Assembly (NCBI GenBank): GCA_036417435.1
Contig: CM070899.1
Coordinates: 72,174,501-72,238,500, forward strand
Direction: 5' to 3'
DNA length: 64,000 nucleotides
Source of the DNA: Inia geoffrensis
Lineage: Eukaryota; Chordata; Mammalia; Artiodactyla; Iniidae
The position numbers were made by a program, and so were the translations under genes. A model generated the notes under the pieces. The model saw only the letters and a list, made by a program, of their open reading frames with translations. It searched no databases and was not told where the DNA came from. Each line of letters starts with the position of its first letter. The first letter of the stretch is position 1. Of the stretch, positions 1 through 10,306 are shown in pieces.

Positions 1-284
1 TGGAAAATACTCAGTAGAAATATTCCATTGGAAAATGTACCACTCTCTTGATTATAGTTGAAGAGTGAGCACAGACAGAAAATGCTAACTGAAGTATATT
101 TCACTGTAACACAAGGCAGACTGATGGACAAATAACCATCTACTCAGGGACAATGAAGTTGGAAAGAATGCAGGATTCACACACTTATGATTCTTGTCTT
201 GACTGGCTTGTGAATAATGTCAAGGGGAGTATGTAGAGCATGGCCCTTATGCTGGTAGAATTTGGAGTCAGATGGCCTCACTTA

Positions 285-550
285 TTTTATTTTTTAAACA
301 TTTTTTAACATCTTTATTGGAGTATAATTGCTTTACAAAGGTGTGTGAGTTTCTGCTTTAACAGAAACTCAGAAATAACAGAAATAACAAAGTGAATCAG
401 CTATACATATACATATATCCCCATATCTCCTCCCTCTTGCGTCTCCCTCCCACCCTCCCTATCCCACCCCTCTAGGTGGTCACAAAGCCCTGAGCTGATC
501 TCCCTGTGCTATGCGGCTGCTTCCCACTAGCTATCTATTTTACGTTCGGT
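285..550 (-). mobile_element. 5'-truncated L1 3'UTR (artiodactyl/cetacean-type L1), antisense
   Basis: Reads as the reverse of an L1 3' end: T-rich start, then CTTTATTGGAGTATAATTGC, then a polypyrimidine stretch and TGCTATGCGGCTGCTTCCC. It is flanked by a 15-bp duplication that matches 14/15 (270-284 AGATGGCCTCACTTA, 551-565 AGATGGCCTCATTTA), so both ends are firm. It interrupts a MIR. A small internal duplication of an ACAGAAA-type motif lies at 360-390. This 3'UTR type differs from that of the other L1s here, apart from the 47.69-kb stub. Confidence 0.85.
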
Positions 551-740
551 AGATGGCCTCATTTAAAAATTCAACTCTGCTACTCACAAGCATGTGACAT
601 TGTTTAAGATACTTAAATCACTAAGCTTTAGTTTCCTCATAAAATCCAATGAATAATAGCGCCTGCTTCACAGAGTTGTCTGATAATTATAAAATCCATG
701 TAAAACAAAGTGATAGTGTTCCACAGGCTGTGACACAGTA
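551..740 (+). mobile_element. MIR SINE, split by an L1
   Basis: Diverged MIR with the CTCTGCTACTCAC and TTTAGTTTCCTCAT landmarks of the MIR core. Its left part (about 245-284, TTTGGAGTCAGATGG) lies on the other side of the L1 at 285-550, and the L1 target duplication joins them. The L1 is therefore younger than the MIR. Confidence 0.65.
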
Positions 741-779
741 CTAAGTCCTAAGTCTTAGGTACCATTATCATGTCACAGA

Positions 780-1000
780 CTACCTGAATTGAAAAGGAGC
801 TTTGAGATCATTTAATCTTATCCTCTCATTTTACTGTTAAGTAAGCACAAGGAGGTTCACTAACTTCCTCAAGGATATATATCCACATAATCAGTGCTAA
901 GAAACAAATCCAGGTTTCCTCATCAGAACTCTCATTTTCTTTTGAGAAGACTGCCAACTCTTTAATAGTCAATTTATTTAGAAAAGACTCTGTGACTATT
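780..1000 (-). mobile_element. MIR-class SINE remnant, antisense
   Basis: Contains the antisense MIR-like order: CTCATTTTACTG, then AAGGAGGTTCACTAACTTCC, then CCAGGTTTCCTCATCAGAACTC. It is strongly diverged. The first 40 bases look like a MIR3-type variant. The 63-codon frame here has no other support. Confidence 0.45.
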
Positions 1001-1743
1001 CCATGTAACTCATTCACTTAAGCTCCTTCTATCTGTATTTCTCTTCCACCCTCTGGGAGAAAGAAATGTTATTTGTTATTTGCCAGGACTATTAAGATGC
1101 ACAGATAATAAAGCTATCATGCTATAATTTGATGTTTAGAATTCGTATCAGATGCTAGATGTTCTTCCAGAGGTAAATACAATATAGTGTTTAACCTACT
1201 AAAAGGCAAGGAAAAAATGTTAGCACAGAAAACATACAGTCCAGTAAACAGTTGCTAGCAAATGATAATCCATTTAGTGGATTTTACAAGATCTTCACTC
1301 CTTTTCTTGTTTCTGTTGCTTTCAATTTTATTGCTAATTATATGTGCAGAGAAGAGAAGCTAGCAGAAGGGAGAATTGCATCTTTTAATTTGGCTAGTGT
1401 TAGCACTGGTTAACAAATATTGTCAATTGTTTTGTACTTCTAGAGGCTGATATTATAGACTTTAATGAGACTTTTGGATTAACTATAAATAGTATTTATT
1501 CATTCACTTTTCCCACTTGACTTTTCCCCAACTAGTACAGACTCAAGAGTTTTGTTCTTGTTGTTTTATGATAGAGTCTTCTCTCCTAGTTTGTTTTTAT
1601 TTCGTTTAATTTGTTTTGCTCCCTATCATGAATATATGGGAGTGATAATATGAACACAATTTGCAAGATACAATTGGAGGTGATAATACTTTAACACAAT
1701 TATATTTTAAAAATTATTTTATCTTAATTCTTTTAAATAAAAT
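1001..1743. other. Unassigned AT-rich sequence
   Basis: No recognisable repeat, exon or open frame of note. T-rich blocks occur at 1550-1620. Unique or too decayed to place by eye. Confidence 0.5.
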
Positions 1744-1752
1744 ATCCCAATC

Positions 1753-1995
1753 TGGGGTTTGGAATTAACAGATACACACTACTATATATAAAATAGATAA
1801 ATAATAAGGATCTATTGCCTAGCACAGGGAACTATATTCAATATCTTGTAATAAGCTATAATGGAGATACATATATATATATTATTAACTGGATCGTATC
1901 TATATGTACATATATATGTGTATGTATTAACTGAATCATTTTGCCATACACCTGAAACTAACACAACATTGTAAATCAATTATACTTCAATAAAA
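1753..1995 (+). mobile_element. 5'-truncated L1 3' end, sense
   Basis: Carries the L1 3'UTR landmarks ACACTACTATATATAAAATA, GCACAGGGAACTATATTCAA and CACCTGAAACTAACACAACA, then a terminal CAATAAAAAA. The target duplication ATCCCAATC is at 1744-1752 and, after a SINE lodged in the tail, at 2129-2137. An AT microsatellite of 1868-1925 sits at the 3'UTR position that is also expanded in the L1s at 5.3 and 12.2 kb. Confidence 0.8.
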
Positions 1996-2002
1996 AATCC
2001 CA

Positions 2003-2119
2003 GGGACATCCCTGGCAGTCTAGTGGTAAAGACTCCCCGCTACCATTGCAGGGGGCATAGGTTAGATCCCTGGTTGGAAACTAAGGTCCCGCATGCCGTG
2101 CGGTGTGGCCAAAAAGAAA
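2003..2119 (+). mobile_element. CHR-type tRNA SINE, short form
   Basis: Starts GGGACATCCCTGGCAG, has an A-box-like CTAGTGGTAAAGAC and a B-box-like GGTTAGATCCC, and ends GTGGCC plus an A-rich tail. It is flanked by AAAAAATCCCA (1992-2002) and a matching copy near 2124-2134. It lies in the poly-A/TSD junction of the preceding L1. It lacks the longer 3' body of the other copies, like the copy at 51,023. Confidence 0.75.
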
Positions 2120-2139
2120 AATAAAAAAATCCCAATCCT

Positions 2140-3654
2140 ATATTGTTAAATTTGCATAATTCAATATAAGCATTAATTTTTTCCATAAAATGTTTTTGTA
2201 AAAGAAGATATAATTTCATGGAGAAAAAAAGAATGACAGAGAAGAGGTGTGTATGAGGATCAACTATTCTAATCTGCTAGTATGAGAACAGCAGTCTTCC
2301 AGAAGTGAAAATCAAATGGTGGGAAATACTGAATGTTTTTAAAATGCTATATAATTGCTTAATTGCCTCATTCTCCTACATGGTTCCCTCTGTCCCCTTA
2401 GGCTTTGTTACCCTAACTCTAGAAATGATCCCATAATCCTGGGGAGAATGTATATATAATTTGATATATATAAGCATTAAAGATATATGATATGTTCAGC
2501 AACACATGCACCATTGATTTCTTTTATATTTCCCAGATAAAGGTATAAATATCCTGAGACAGGTATGCTTTTCACTTTAGAAAGTCTAATAATAGTAAAA
2601 AAAGATTCTTTCTAGCCACCTGAGTGTACACTTACAACAGGAAGACAGATTACAAGATTCTCAAATTCTCATAGATACGACAGCATTTTTTATCAATCAT
2701 TTGCAAGATTACTTAGCATCTGAAAGTACTCCTACTAAAACTAATATATTCACAGCCTGCTCAGCATTAATATTTTAGTTTTACGTGAGAAGTGAGAAAA
2801 TTTTTATAAAGCTTCAAGTTCAACTAAAATATGGCTGAACATTCTTAAGACACCTTGACAGCAAGTGACACTTTGCTTTTGAATATTTTAATTATTCTAT
2901 ACTACAAAAGGTTGTGGTCATCTAGGAAAGAAATATTATTTTCCTAGGAGAAAGAGAGATGCAAGAGAAAAGAGGAGCAGAAATCAGGAAAAGTTCCCAT
3001 CTATTTCAATGCCAATTTCAATATTATTATTATCAAATAATATTTCATAAAACAGGAAGGGTTCTTAATATTTCATTCAATCCACACCCATGCCTCCTGG
3101 AAGGAGACAGAAAATCAGAAAAAGAGGAAAAACAGTTTTTGATCTTGAACCAAGAAAAGCAGTTCATCAGCCTCTGGTTTATTTATAAACATTCCAGACA
3201 CAGGAAAAAGTCATATTACTTTTAAATGGTTATCAGGTTCATAATCAATTTGCTCAATTGTGTACAGTAGATTATTTTGGCAACCAAAGGAGGCAGAACT
3301 CCTCTCTGCCATTCATCAGACACTTAAAAAATGAGTTAATTTATTAAAAATCCACAGAATCACAAACCTAGAATTAAGGCTGAGGGTCACCTGATAGGTG
3401 GTCCCTCACTCAGGTAGTTTCTATACTGCAATCAACTTCCATTCCATATTTGAAACCCAAAATGCATTTACTTACAAACACACATAATAAATGATGATTA
3501 GGAACCCTGTGTGTATTTAACCCATAATGCATCTAACCTGTTGAAAACTAGCATTAGGGATGGAGAATTAGATTCAGTGGTTCAACAGCACAATTTCATG
3601 GCTGCAACAAAAAGAGTGCCATTACTCAGGGAGAATGTTCACAGATTTAGTCAT
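2140..3654. other. Unassigned sequence
   Basis: AT-rich and mostly unassigned. A possible CR1/L3 3'-end scrap (AATCACAAACCTAGAATT and following) lies near 3355-3425, but it is too short to call. The 88-codon frame at 2959-3225 has no domain or splice context. Confidence 0.45.
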
Positions 3655-3666
3655 TACACATACACA

Positions 3667-3705
<39 letters not shown>
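3655..3705. repeat. (CA)n microsatellite
   Basis: Pure CA run at 3671-3705, with an impure ACATACACACGCG lead-in. Such tracts are usually length-polymorphic. Confidence 0.97.
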
Positions 3706-3710
<5 letters not shown>

Positions 3711-3811
3711 CTCTCTTCTTAAAATTCTCTAAAAACTGTATTTCTAACTTAACTTCCAATATTATCCTATCTCAGGATCTACATGAATTCACAGTTAAAA
3801 ATGACTCTTGG

Positions 3812-3998
3812 GGGCTTCCCTGGTGGCGCAGTGGTTGAGAGTCCGCCTGCCGATGCAGGGGACACGGGTTCGTGCCCCGGTCTGGGAAGATCTCACATGC
3901 CGCGGAGCAGCTGGGCCCGTGAGCCATGGCCGCTGAGCCTGCGCGTCTGGAGCCTGTGCTCTGCAATGGGAGAGGCCACAACAGTGAGAGGCCCGCGT
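3812..3998 (+). mobile_element. CHR SINE, short odontocete form
   Basis: Full head GGGCTTCCCTGGTGGCGCAG with pol III A box TGGCGCAGTGG and B-box position GTTCGTGCC, ending GAGAGGCCCGCGTA. The target duplication GACTCTTGG is at 3803-3811 and 4002-4010. Almost no A tail remains, unlike the other copies. Confidence 0.93.
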
Positions 3999-4010
3999 AA
4001 AGACTCTTGG

Positions 4011-5080
4011 AGTACCTTTATTTGTTTAGATTTAATTAATTTCTCCCACTCCTTTTCTCAGTGGAGATGGAAAGCTCATGTTCACCACCTTCAAAACAAT
4101 TTCTAATTGTAATCTTTAAAGTCATTATATTCGTTCAGGTCATCTGAGAAGCACGCACCAAGATGAGATCAGTCTTTCAGGAGACTTGGTGAAGAAAAAC
4201 CCGCCAAAGAATAAAAGGAAAGAAGCAGGAGTAGACAGAAAAAGCCTTCAGAAGGAGAGAGGCAAGAAGGAGGGTTGGGGAGGTAGAGTCTCAGCCTGCA
4301 GTACAGCTCTAAGAAAATCTCACCCAGAAAGATAGGGAGTTCCCAAGCCAGATCTGCCCAACAGAGGAGTCCAATATCCCATCAGAATGGGCCAACACTG
4401 ACATCCTTGCCATACTCAGTCGCTGGCTGAAAATATCCTAGAGAAGTATGACTTTATTCTAGAAATGGTGGTGGAGCCAGAGAGGTGGCAGTTGGAGTGT
4501 CTTTAACTATGCTTCCCACAGCAGGAGTTCTGAGGTGTCTTTCCATGACTGCAATAGTAGTTTTTGAACTCTTCTTGCATTTTAAAAGATCTGAATTGTG
4601 TCCTAGAATGTGAAGATGCTTGGTAAATGCCCCCCAAAATGCAAGAATATGTATATCAATTTACACTGCTAACTAAAGACAGGGATTCTATCAGTATCAC
4701 AGTGACAGGGGAATTAAATTGACAGGGGAATTAAACAGTGACAGGGGAATTAAATTGTTAGCTATTGTTATAGCTAACAAAACACTGTACTTGGATAAAT
4801 ATATATCTGAAGTCACATGGTAAATTTAACAAAAACCTGAGGACCCAACTTCCACATTCAGAAGTATGTATTCTTATTTTTCACTTGATTGATGAAACAT
4901 ATCTTTAAATAAGTTTTTCACTTTTTCAGTGAGGGAAACATTCTCCTTCAGAATATGTATATCCAAGAATTCCTTTCTACTGTTTTTGTAAAATCATACC
5001 AACTAGACTGAAAGGAGAGAAAGGAATTATAGCTTAGTTGATGAAAATGTGTCATAAGGTGGGGCCCATGTAGCTCTCCT
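4011..5080. other. Unassigned sequence
   Basis: Purine-rich at 4140-4330. It includes a small tandem repeat described separately. No transposon landmark or coding signal was recognised. Confidence 0.45.
4704..4754 (+). repeat. Three imperfectly spaced copies of a 15-mer
   Basis: GACAGGGGAATTAAA occurs exactly at 4704-4718, 4721-4735 and 4740-4754. Period is 17 then 19 bases. The outer copies are preceded by CAGT, suggesting stepwise duplication. Confidence 0.95.
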
Positions 5081-5274
5081 CACATAATTCTATTTTTTTT
5101 GATTTTTAAATTTGATTTTAAAATGATTGAAAATCTTGTCCCCAAAACAGTATCATTAACTCCTCAAGGGAAGAAAACATGTATGTCTTCAACTCTTTAT
5201 TTTTAATTTCTTTTATTGAAATATAGTTGATTTACAATGTTGTGTCAGTTTCGGGTGCACACCAAAGTGATTCA

Positions 5275-5278
<4 letters not shown>

Positions 5279-5346
<68 letters not shown>
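5279..5346. repeat. (TA)n microsatellite inside the L1 3'UTR
   Basis: About 68 bases of uninterrupted TA, within the antisense L1 at 5092-5542. Likely unstable in length and prone to assembly error. Confidence 0.97.
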
Positions 5347-5347
<1 letters not shown>

Positions 5348-5481
5348 TTTTTCATATTCTTTTCCCTTATGGTTTATTACAGGACACTGAATATAGTTCC
5401 CTGTGCTATACAGTAGGACCTTGTTGTTTATCCATTCTACAATAATAGTTTGCCTCTGCTAATCCCAAACTCCTCCTCCAT

Positions 5482-5505
5482 CCCTCCCCCCTCCCCCCTC
5501 CCCCT
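5482..5505 (-). other. G-tract in the L1 3'UTR (G-quadruplex candidate)
   Basis: On the minus (L1 sense) strand this reads as four close G runs of 3-6 G separated by single A's. That fits the G4 pattern known from mammalian L1 3'UTRs. The structure is inferred from sequence only. Confidence 0.6.
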
Positions 5506-5553
5506 TCACAACTGTTAAGTCTGTTCTCTATGTCTGTCTCCCCACATAATTCT

Positions 5554-6424
5554 TAAAAGACCCAAGTAGAACTATGGCATGTAAGGACATGGGGTTTGAA
5601 GGTGAGAAGTTCCCAGGCCACTAAGGAACAACTGGAGAAATTAACTACCTAGAAACTGTGGTGGTTACTTGAATTTGTTTTCCCATACTTCATTTTACTC
5701 TCCTCTTGGAGAGATTTAGAAGGCTAAAATATCATACAACTTAGAGGTCTCTGGAAATTGGTTTCTAGAAGTGAATTAGTTACATTCACATTGTATTTGC
5801 GAGGTAGTGGTGGCTAGCAAGCAAGCACTTGACAAGAGCGTTTTTGCCTCAGGCTGAATGTTCTGCTCCCTCATCATTAGTCATCTGGGTATAAGGTGGC
5901 AATGGTAGTAGGTATGGCAATAGCAGGGTTTTGTTCTGTCTTTATCACAGCTATGGTATTGTGATTGTGTAACAAAAAGTCTAATGACAACCTCCTTACA
6001 ATGCCTCCTCTGTCAATACCTAATTTCCTCATGTAAACACCTAATTCCTATAAACATCAAATTCATTGTAGTCTCTTTCTTTCCGTTTGGTTTCATTTTC
6101 TTGAATGAAAACCTTAACTGATACAATGGTTATAACAGAAGTACATGTCTAATAGGGAGGTAAACTGACTGAAACCATAAGGTGGAGGACTTATGACCAT
6201 ACTTGTATCGAGATGGAAAATTACTATGGAAGAGTCATGATTTTGCTGAGGATCTGCCAAAGAAAGAGAACTTAGGTAGTAAATCCTGTGGAAGAAGATT
6301 CTTGGTAGGGAATACTGTAATGTTTAAAAACTCACTGGCAGACTTTGAGATAGATAGGGAGAGGAAAGATTTCAAGGACCAGTTCCTAGCACTTAATGTT
6401 AATACCTCCTTGTGTTAAAGAGCA
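5554..6424. other. Unassigned sequence
   Basis: No clear repeat or gene landmark. The 71-codon frame at 6203-6418 has no recognisable domain. Confidence 0.45.
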
Positions 6425-6590
6425 CTTCAGAGTTTACAACGTGGAAACATCTAAGCATTTTTCAGCTAGTGTTCTAGACAAACTGAGCTAAACACAAATA
6501 TTATTATCTGTTTTGTACATAAGGAAACTGGGTCTCAAAGAGATTTTCATAACTGGCAACTAGCAGAATCTGAATAAAACTCTGTTTTTT
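6425..6590 (-). mobile_element. MIR remnant, antisense
   Basis: Antisense MIR core landmarks: ATTATTATCTGTTTTGTACA, then AAGGAAACTGGGTCTCAAAG, then AACTAGCAGAATCTGAAT. Diverged; edges approximate. Confidence 0.5.
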
Positions 6591-7424
6591 GGTTTTCAGT
6601 ATATTTTTATCCAGTACAGCACAGCCTCTCCACATAATAATCTCTCTCATACAACAGTAAAGTTTTTTAAAATATAATTTGAACTCATAGATGAAATACT
6701 TAGGTATTGTACAGAAATTAGAAAAAAAAATCTGTAAATACGTTTATATTCTATACTCAAATAAATAATAAAAGAATACACTTATCACTGACCTCTTAGC
6801 AGAACAACTAAAACTTCCAACAGCAGGCCTAACAGCAACCTCATTTTCCATATCTAATAGCACCCTGGAAGTGCATATATGCTTTAATTTGTATCTTCTA
6901 AAGACACTATACTTCTTACTCTCTTGCGGTATTATCATTATCCATTTATTCCTACTCTTGGTGATCATACCTCTCTATTTCACATCCATTTAACAGAGAT
7001 TCAGAGTTACTGAAAATTTATAACAATGTGTATCATTTAATATTCATGCAGAATTTAAAGCACCAGGCGGTAACATGCACAAAACAAAAGTAATGTGCTT
7101 TATGAGATATATTAGCACAAACGGGGTGTACTTGAAGGTGAGCAACAGAATAGAAGCAAAACAAACAGAGCTGTGCAATCCATCTTATGGCAGGCTATCT
7201 AGCATGGTCAAACCAGACTAAATGCTTTCGATTCTACCATTTTAAGTGACCTGCAATTCACATTTACTCAATCCAAAAATTATTGCAATTTAATAAAATG
7301 TAACTAGAATTAAATCCATATATCATCCTTATATCAAAGGAAATTTGCTGTGGGGAGGATTACTACATTTTGTATTTAGCATCGCAAACACTAACATCAT
7401 TAAACGGTTTTGCTACCATATAAG
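6591..7424. other. Unassigned sequence
   Basis: AT-rich with A-runs at 6721-6729. No repeat family recognised. Confidence 0.4.
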
Positions 7425-7620
7425 GAGCATCAAATGTGTGCCAGGAACTATGCTAGGTGCTTTACATAAATCATCACATTTATGCTTCAGAGTAACCTTA
7501 TACAATGTTAAAATTTACATTTGTAAATAGAGTAACCTCTCAGCAAGTTTAAGAAATCTTCTTAAGAGCACATGATTAATACGTGATAGCACAAAATTTG
7601 AAATTGAATAACTCTGTGCA
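7425..7620 (-). mobile_element. MIR SINE, antisense
   Basis: GTGTGCCAGGAACTATGCTA and GGTGCTTTACATAAATCATC are the reverse of the MIR 3' part. They are followed by the diverged antisense core up to CACATGATTAATACG. Confidence 0.7.
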
Positions 7621-7699
7621 TGTATGACTAAGCCAAACAAGCTCTCTAGGCTCACACTGGAATAAACTGTCATACATTACATTAAACTAGGTTATCTAG

Positions 7700-8005
7700 T
7701 TCATTTTTAATCTAAAGCCCTCAGCAAATACTTCCTGAACTTCTCTTATGTTCAAGCTACCTAGAACAGCTGTGCTTTGAAAGGGTGAAATTAGTGAATT
7801 AAACACAAATCCTGCTATAAAGATGCTGAAATTGGCAGGCAGGTAAGACCCATACTAACAATGATACAATGAGGAAAGTGATGTAAGCCCTAAGAAACAG
7901 ACAAATATAATCCTTTAGAAGTCAACAGAAGAAATTACTATGCTTTGCTGAACCAGGAATGACTATGTGGAAGTGATGGCATGTGAACCAGGCCTACAGA
8001 GAGAG
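7700..8005 (-). mobile_element. L2 LINE 3' region, antisense
   Basis: Antisense L2 3'-end order: AGCAAATACTTCCTGAAC, CTAGAACAGCTGTGCTTTG, AATGATACAATGAGGAAAG, then AGGAATGACTATGTGGAAGT. Diverged, no TSD discernible. Confidence 0.55.
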
Positions 8006-8850
8006 AGAAAATTTAAAGTCAGATAATAATAAGTGTTGGTGAGGATGTGGAGAAATTGGAAGGCTTCTACATTGCTCAGACATGTAAAATGGTGCAGCTG
8101 CTATGAAAAAGTCAGGTAGTTCCTCAATGGATTAAACATGCAGTTACCATATGACCCAGAAATTCTACCTCTAGGTATATACCCATGAGAAATAAAAACA
8201 TATGTCCATATGAAAACTTGTACAGAAGTGTTTATAGCAGCATCATTCATAATAGAAAAAAGATAGAGGGCTTCCCTGGTGGCACAGTGGTTGAGAGTCC
8301 GCCTGCCGACGCAGGGGACACGAGTTTGTGCCCCAGTCCGGGAAGATCCCACAAGCCGCGGAGAGCCACGGCCGCTGAGCCTGCGCGTTCGGAGCCTGTG
8401 CTCCGCAACGGGAGAGGCCACAACAGTGAGAGGCCTACGTACCGCAAAAAAAAAAAAAAAAAAAGAAAAAAAAAAGGATGAAAGAAAGAAGATAGAAATG
8501 ACCCAAATTCCACCAGCAAACAAAGGGATAAACAAAATGTGGTATACCCATACAGTGAAATATTGTTCTACTGTAAAAAGGAATGGAGTACTGATACATG
8601 CCAACAACAGAGATGAATCTTGAAAACATTATGCTTATGTGAAAGACACCAGTCCAAAAGTCACACATATTATATGATTCCATTCATTTGAAAGTCCATA
8701 ATGGAGAAATCTGTAGTGACAGCAGTTGCTGAGAACTGCGAGGGGATAAGGAGATAAGGGTATTATAGGTAAAGGGCATAGGTTTTCTTTTTGAGGTGAT
8801 GGAATAGAGGAAAAATTTTTCTGGACACAAGAAACAGCATAAGCCCACAA
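8006..8850 (+). mobile_element. Old L1 (L1M-type) 3' region, split by a CHR SINE
   Basis: Matches the end of L1 ORF2 and the 3'UTR of ancient L1: GTGTTGGTGAGGATGTGGAG, TTACCATATGACCCAG, then after the SINE CAAAATGTGGTATACCCATA, TATGATTCCATTCATTTG and GGTTTTCTTTTTGAGGTGAT. The reading frame is broken. The SINE at 8268-8482 is a later insertion. Confidence 0.8.
8268..8482 (+). mobile_element. CHR SINE, short odontocete form, nested in old L1
   Basis: Head GGGCTTCCCTGGTGGCACAG, B-box position GTTTGTGCC (one further change), body missing about 10 bases after CACAAGCCGCGGAG, A-rich tail. Duplications are 8254-8267 (AGAAAAAAGATAGA) and 8483-8496 (13/14 match). Several opposite-strand frames up to 168 codons run through it and are artefacts. 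Confidence 0.92.
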
Positions 8851-9015
8851 AAAAAGATTTAGCAATTTTGTTTTTACTTTGCCCTATTGCTGCTACTTTT
8901 TGTATGATGTTGTTTTAACAACACAGTGTTCATATAAAAACATGTTAACCATCCACAAACTGACATTTTTTCTTACTTGTACTATTAAGGCATAACCAAA
9001 CTTAAAATGAACATA

Positions 9016-9230
9016 GGGGCTTCCCTGGTGGTACAGTGGTTGAGAGTCCACCTGCCGATGCAGGGGACATGGGTTCGTGCCCCGGTCCGGGAAGATCCCA
9101 CATGCCACAGAGCGGCTGGGCCTGTGAGCCATGGCCATTGAGCCTGCGCATCCGGAGCCTGTGCTCCACAATGGGAGAGGCCACAACAGTGAGAGGCCCA
9201 CATACCACAAAAAAAAAAAAAAAAAAAAAA
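9016..9230 (+). mobile_element. CHR SINE, short odontocete form
   Basis: Complete head to tail with a long pure A tail, B-box position GTTCGTGCC, and perfect 12-bp duplications AAAATGAACATA at 9004-9015 and 9227-9238. The clean tail and perfect TSD suggest a comparatively recent insertion. Confidence 0.95.
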
Positions 9231-9328
9231 TGAACATAAAATCCTCCCTTACACTTTTCCTTCCATGGCTAAATTACAGTTACTCTCTTATTGTTTTTTT
9301 TATTTTGATTTACAATTGTGTGTCCTGG

Positions 9329-9979
9329 TATATTAGTTTTCTATTGCTATGTAACAAATTACCACACATTTAGAAGCTGAAAATAGCATCTATGTGTTAT
9401 CTCACAGTTCTGTAGATCAGAAGTCTAGGCAGACATGGTAGGGTTATCTGCCTCAGCATTTTACAAGGCCAAAATTAAGCTATCAGCCAGGCTGGGCTTT
9501 TATCTGGACGCTCTAGGGAAGAATCCACTTCTAAGCTGATCCAGGTCATTGGCAGAATTCAGTTCCTTGATGTTGTAGGACTGAAGTTCCCATTTCCTTG
9601 CTGGCTGTTGGTGGGGAAATACTCTCAGCAACTAGAAACTACATTTTAGTCTTTGCACATGGTCCCCTCCATTTTCAAAGCTGGTAATATAACAGCAAAT
9701 CACATCCTTATTATACTCTGAATATCTCTGACTTTCCTTCTGCCACCATCAGGAGAAAACTCTGCTCCTAGAGGGCTCATATGATTAGCCTAAACCCATC
9801 CCTATAATCTCCCTTTTGATTTACTCAAAGTCAATTGATTAGTAACTTTAATTACATCTGAAAAATCCCCTTTTCAATGTATGGTAATATAATCAGGGTG
9901 TGCTGTCTCATCATATTCAAATCCCCAGGAATTAGGGCAGGAAATCTTGGTGTTCCATTTTAGATTTCAATCTACTATA
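9329..9979 (-). mobile_element. MLT1-type solo LTR (ERVL-MaLR), antisense
   Basis: The antisense 3' end TATTAGTTTTCTATTGC opens the element. The characteristic CAGAATTCAGTTCCTTG, AATCTCCCTTTTGATTTACT and TTAATTACATCTG motifs follow, closing at TCTACTATA. A 5-bp duplication CCTGG flanks it (9324-9328, 9980-9984), as expected of LTR integration. No internal region or partner LTR nearby, so solo. Non-coding. Confidence 0.75.
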
Positions 9980-9984
9980 CCTGG

Positions 9985-10306
9985 TTTAAATGGAAAACGT
10001 TTTATGAATAAGCAAACTTTGGAAATACTAAGAAATAATAAATATGTTTCTTTTCTCTGTATAATATCTCCACAGGCTTTACCAGTTTATGTACATCATG
10101 ATTTTTTAAGAAGGTAATACTTTGTGCTGGTATTTTTCAAATTGTGTACCACGGTTCATTATATCACTTTAGTTCATCATGACCAGCATTGGTCATAGGA
10201 AAATGAAACTGAATAGAAGATATTAAAATCAATCACAAGAGGTTAAAGGTATTTTTGTGAATGATTTCTTATTCATCATACATATTGTGTGACACACGAT
10301 GTTTTG
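9985..10306. other. Unassigned sequence
   Basis: AT-rich; GTGTACCACGGTTCATTATA and surroundings look repeat-like, but I cannot name the family. Confidence 0.35.

Larger units (their letters stand above)
5092..5542 (-). mobile_element. 5'-truncated L1 3' end with candidate 3' transduction, antisense
   Basis: The L1 3'UTR proper occupies about 5211-5542 (antisense ATATAGTTGATTTACAATG through GCTATACAGTAGGACC). Its A-rich end lies at 5194-5211. A second poly-T run at 5093-5100 and the duplication CACATAATTCT (5081-5091 and 5543-5553) place the insertion edge about 93 bases further out. The sequence between (5101-5193) is not L1-like and may have been carried along from the source locus. In L1 sense the upstream bases read TTTT/AAGA, close to the L1 endonuclease site. 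Confidence 0.75.

Noticed and set aside
3511..3732. His-Thr repeat peptide frame
   Set aside because: It is the translation of the (CA)n microsatellite.
3812..3998. tRNA-like head with A and B boxes, possible tRNA gene
   Set aside because: The same head occurs in many dispersed copies with A tails and target duplications, so it is a SINE. No foldable mature tRNA with anticodon arm is supported.
5279..5346. (TA)n as a possible replication origin or matrix attachment site
   Set aside because: It is an expansion inside an L1 3'UTR. Nothing in the sequence supports an origin function.
8101..8607. 168-codon minus-strand open frame
   Set aside because: It reads antisense through an old L1 and a CHR SINE, including the poly-A tail as poly-Phe. 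The same SINE-derived peptide recurs at 9.0, 22.3, 25.4, 40.0, 40.7, 43.3, 44.7 and 58.6 kb.
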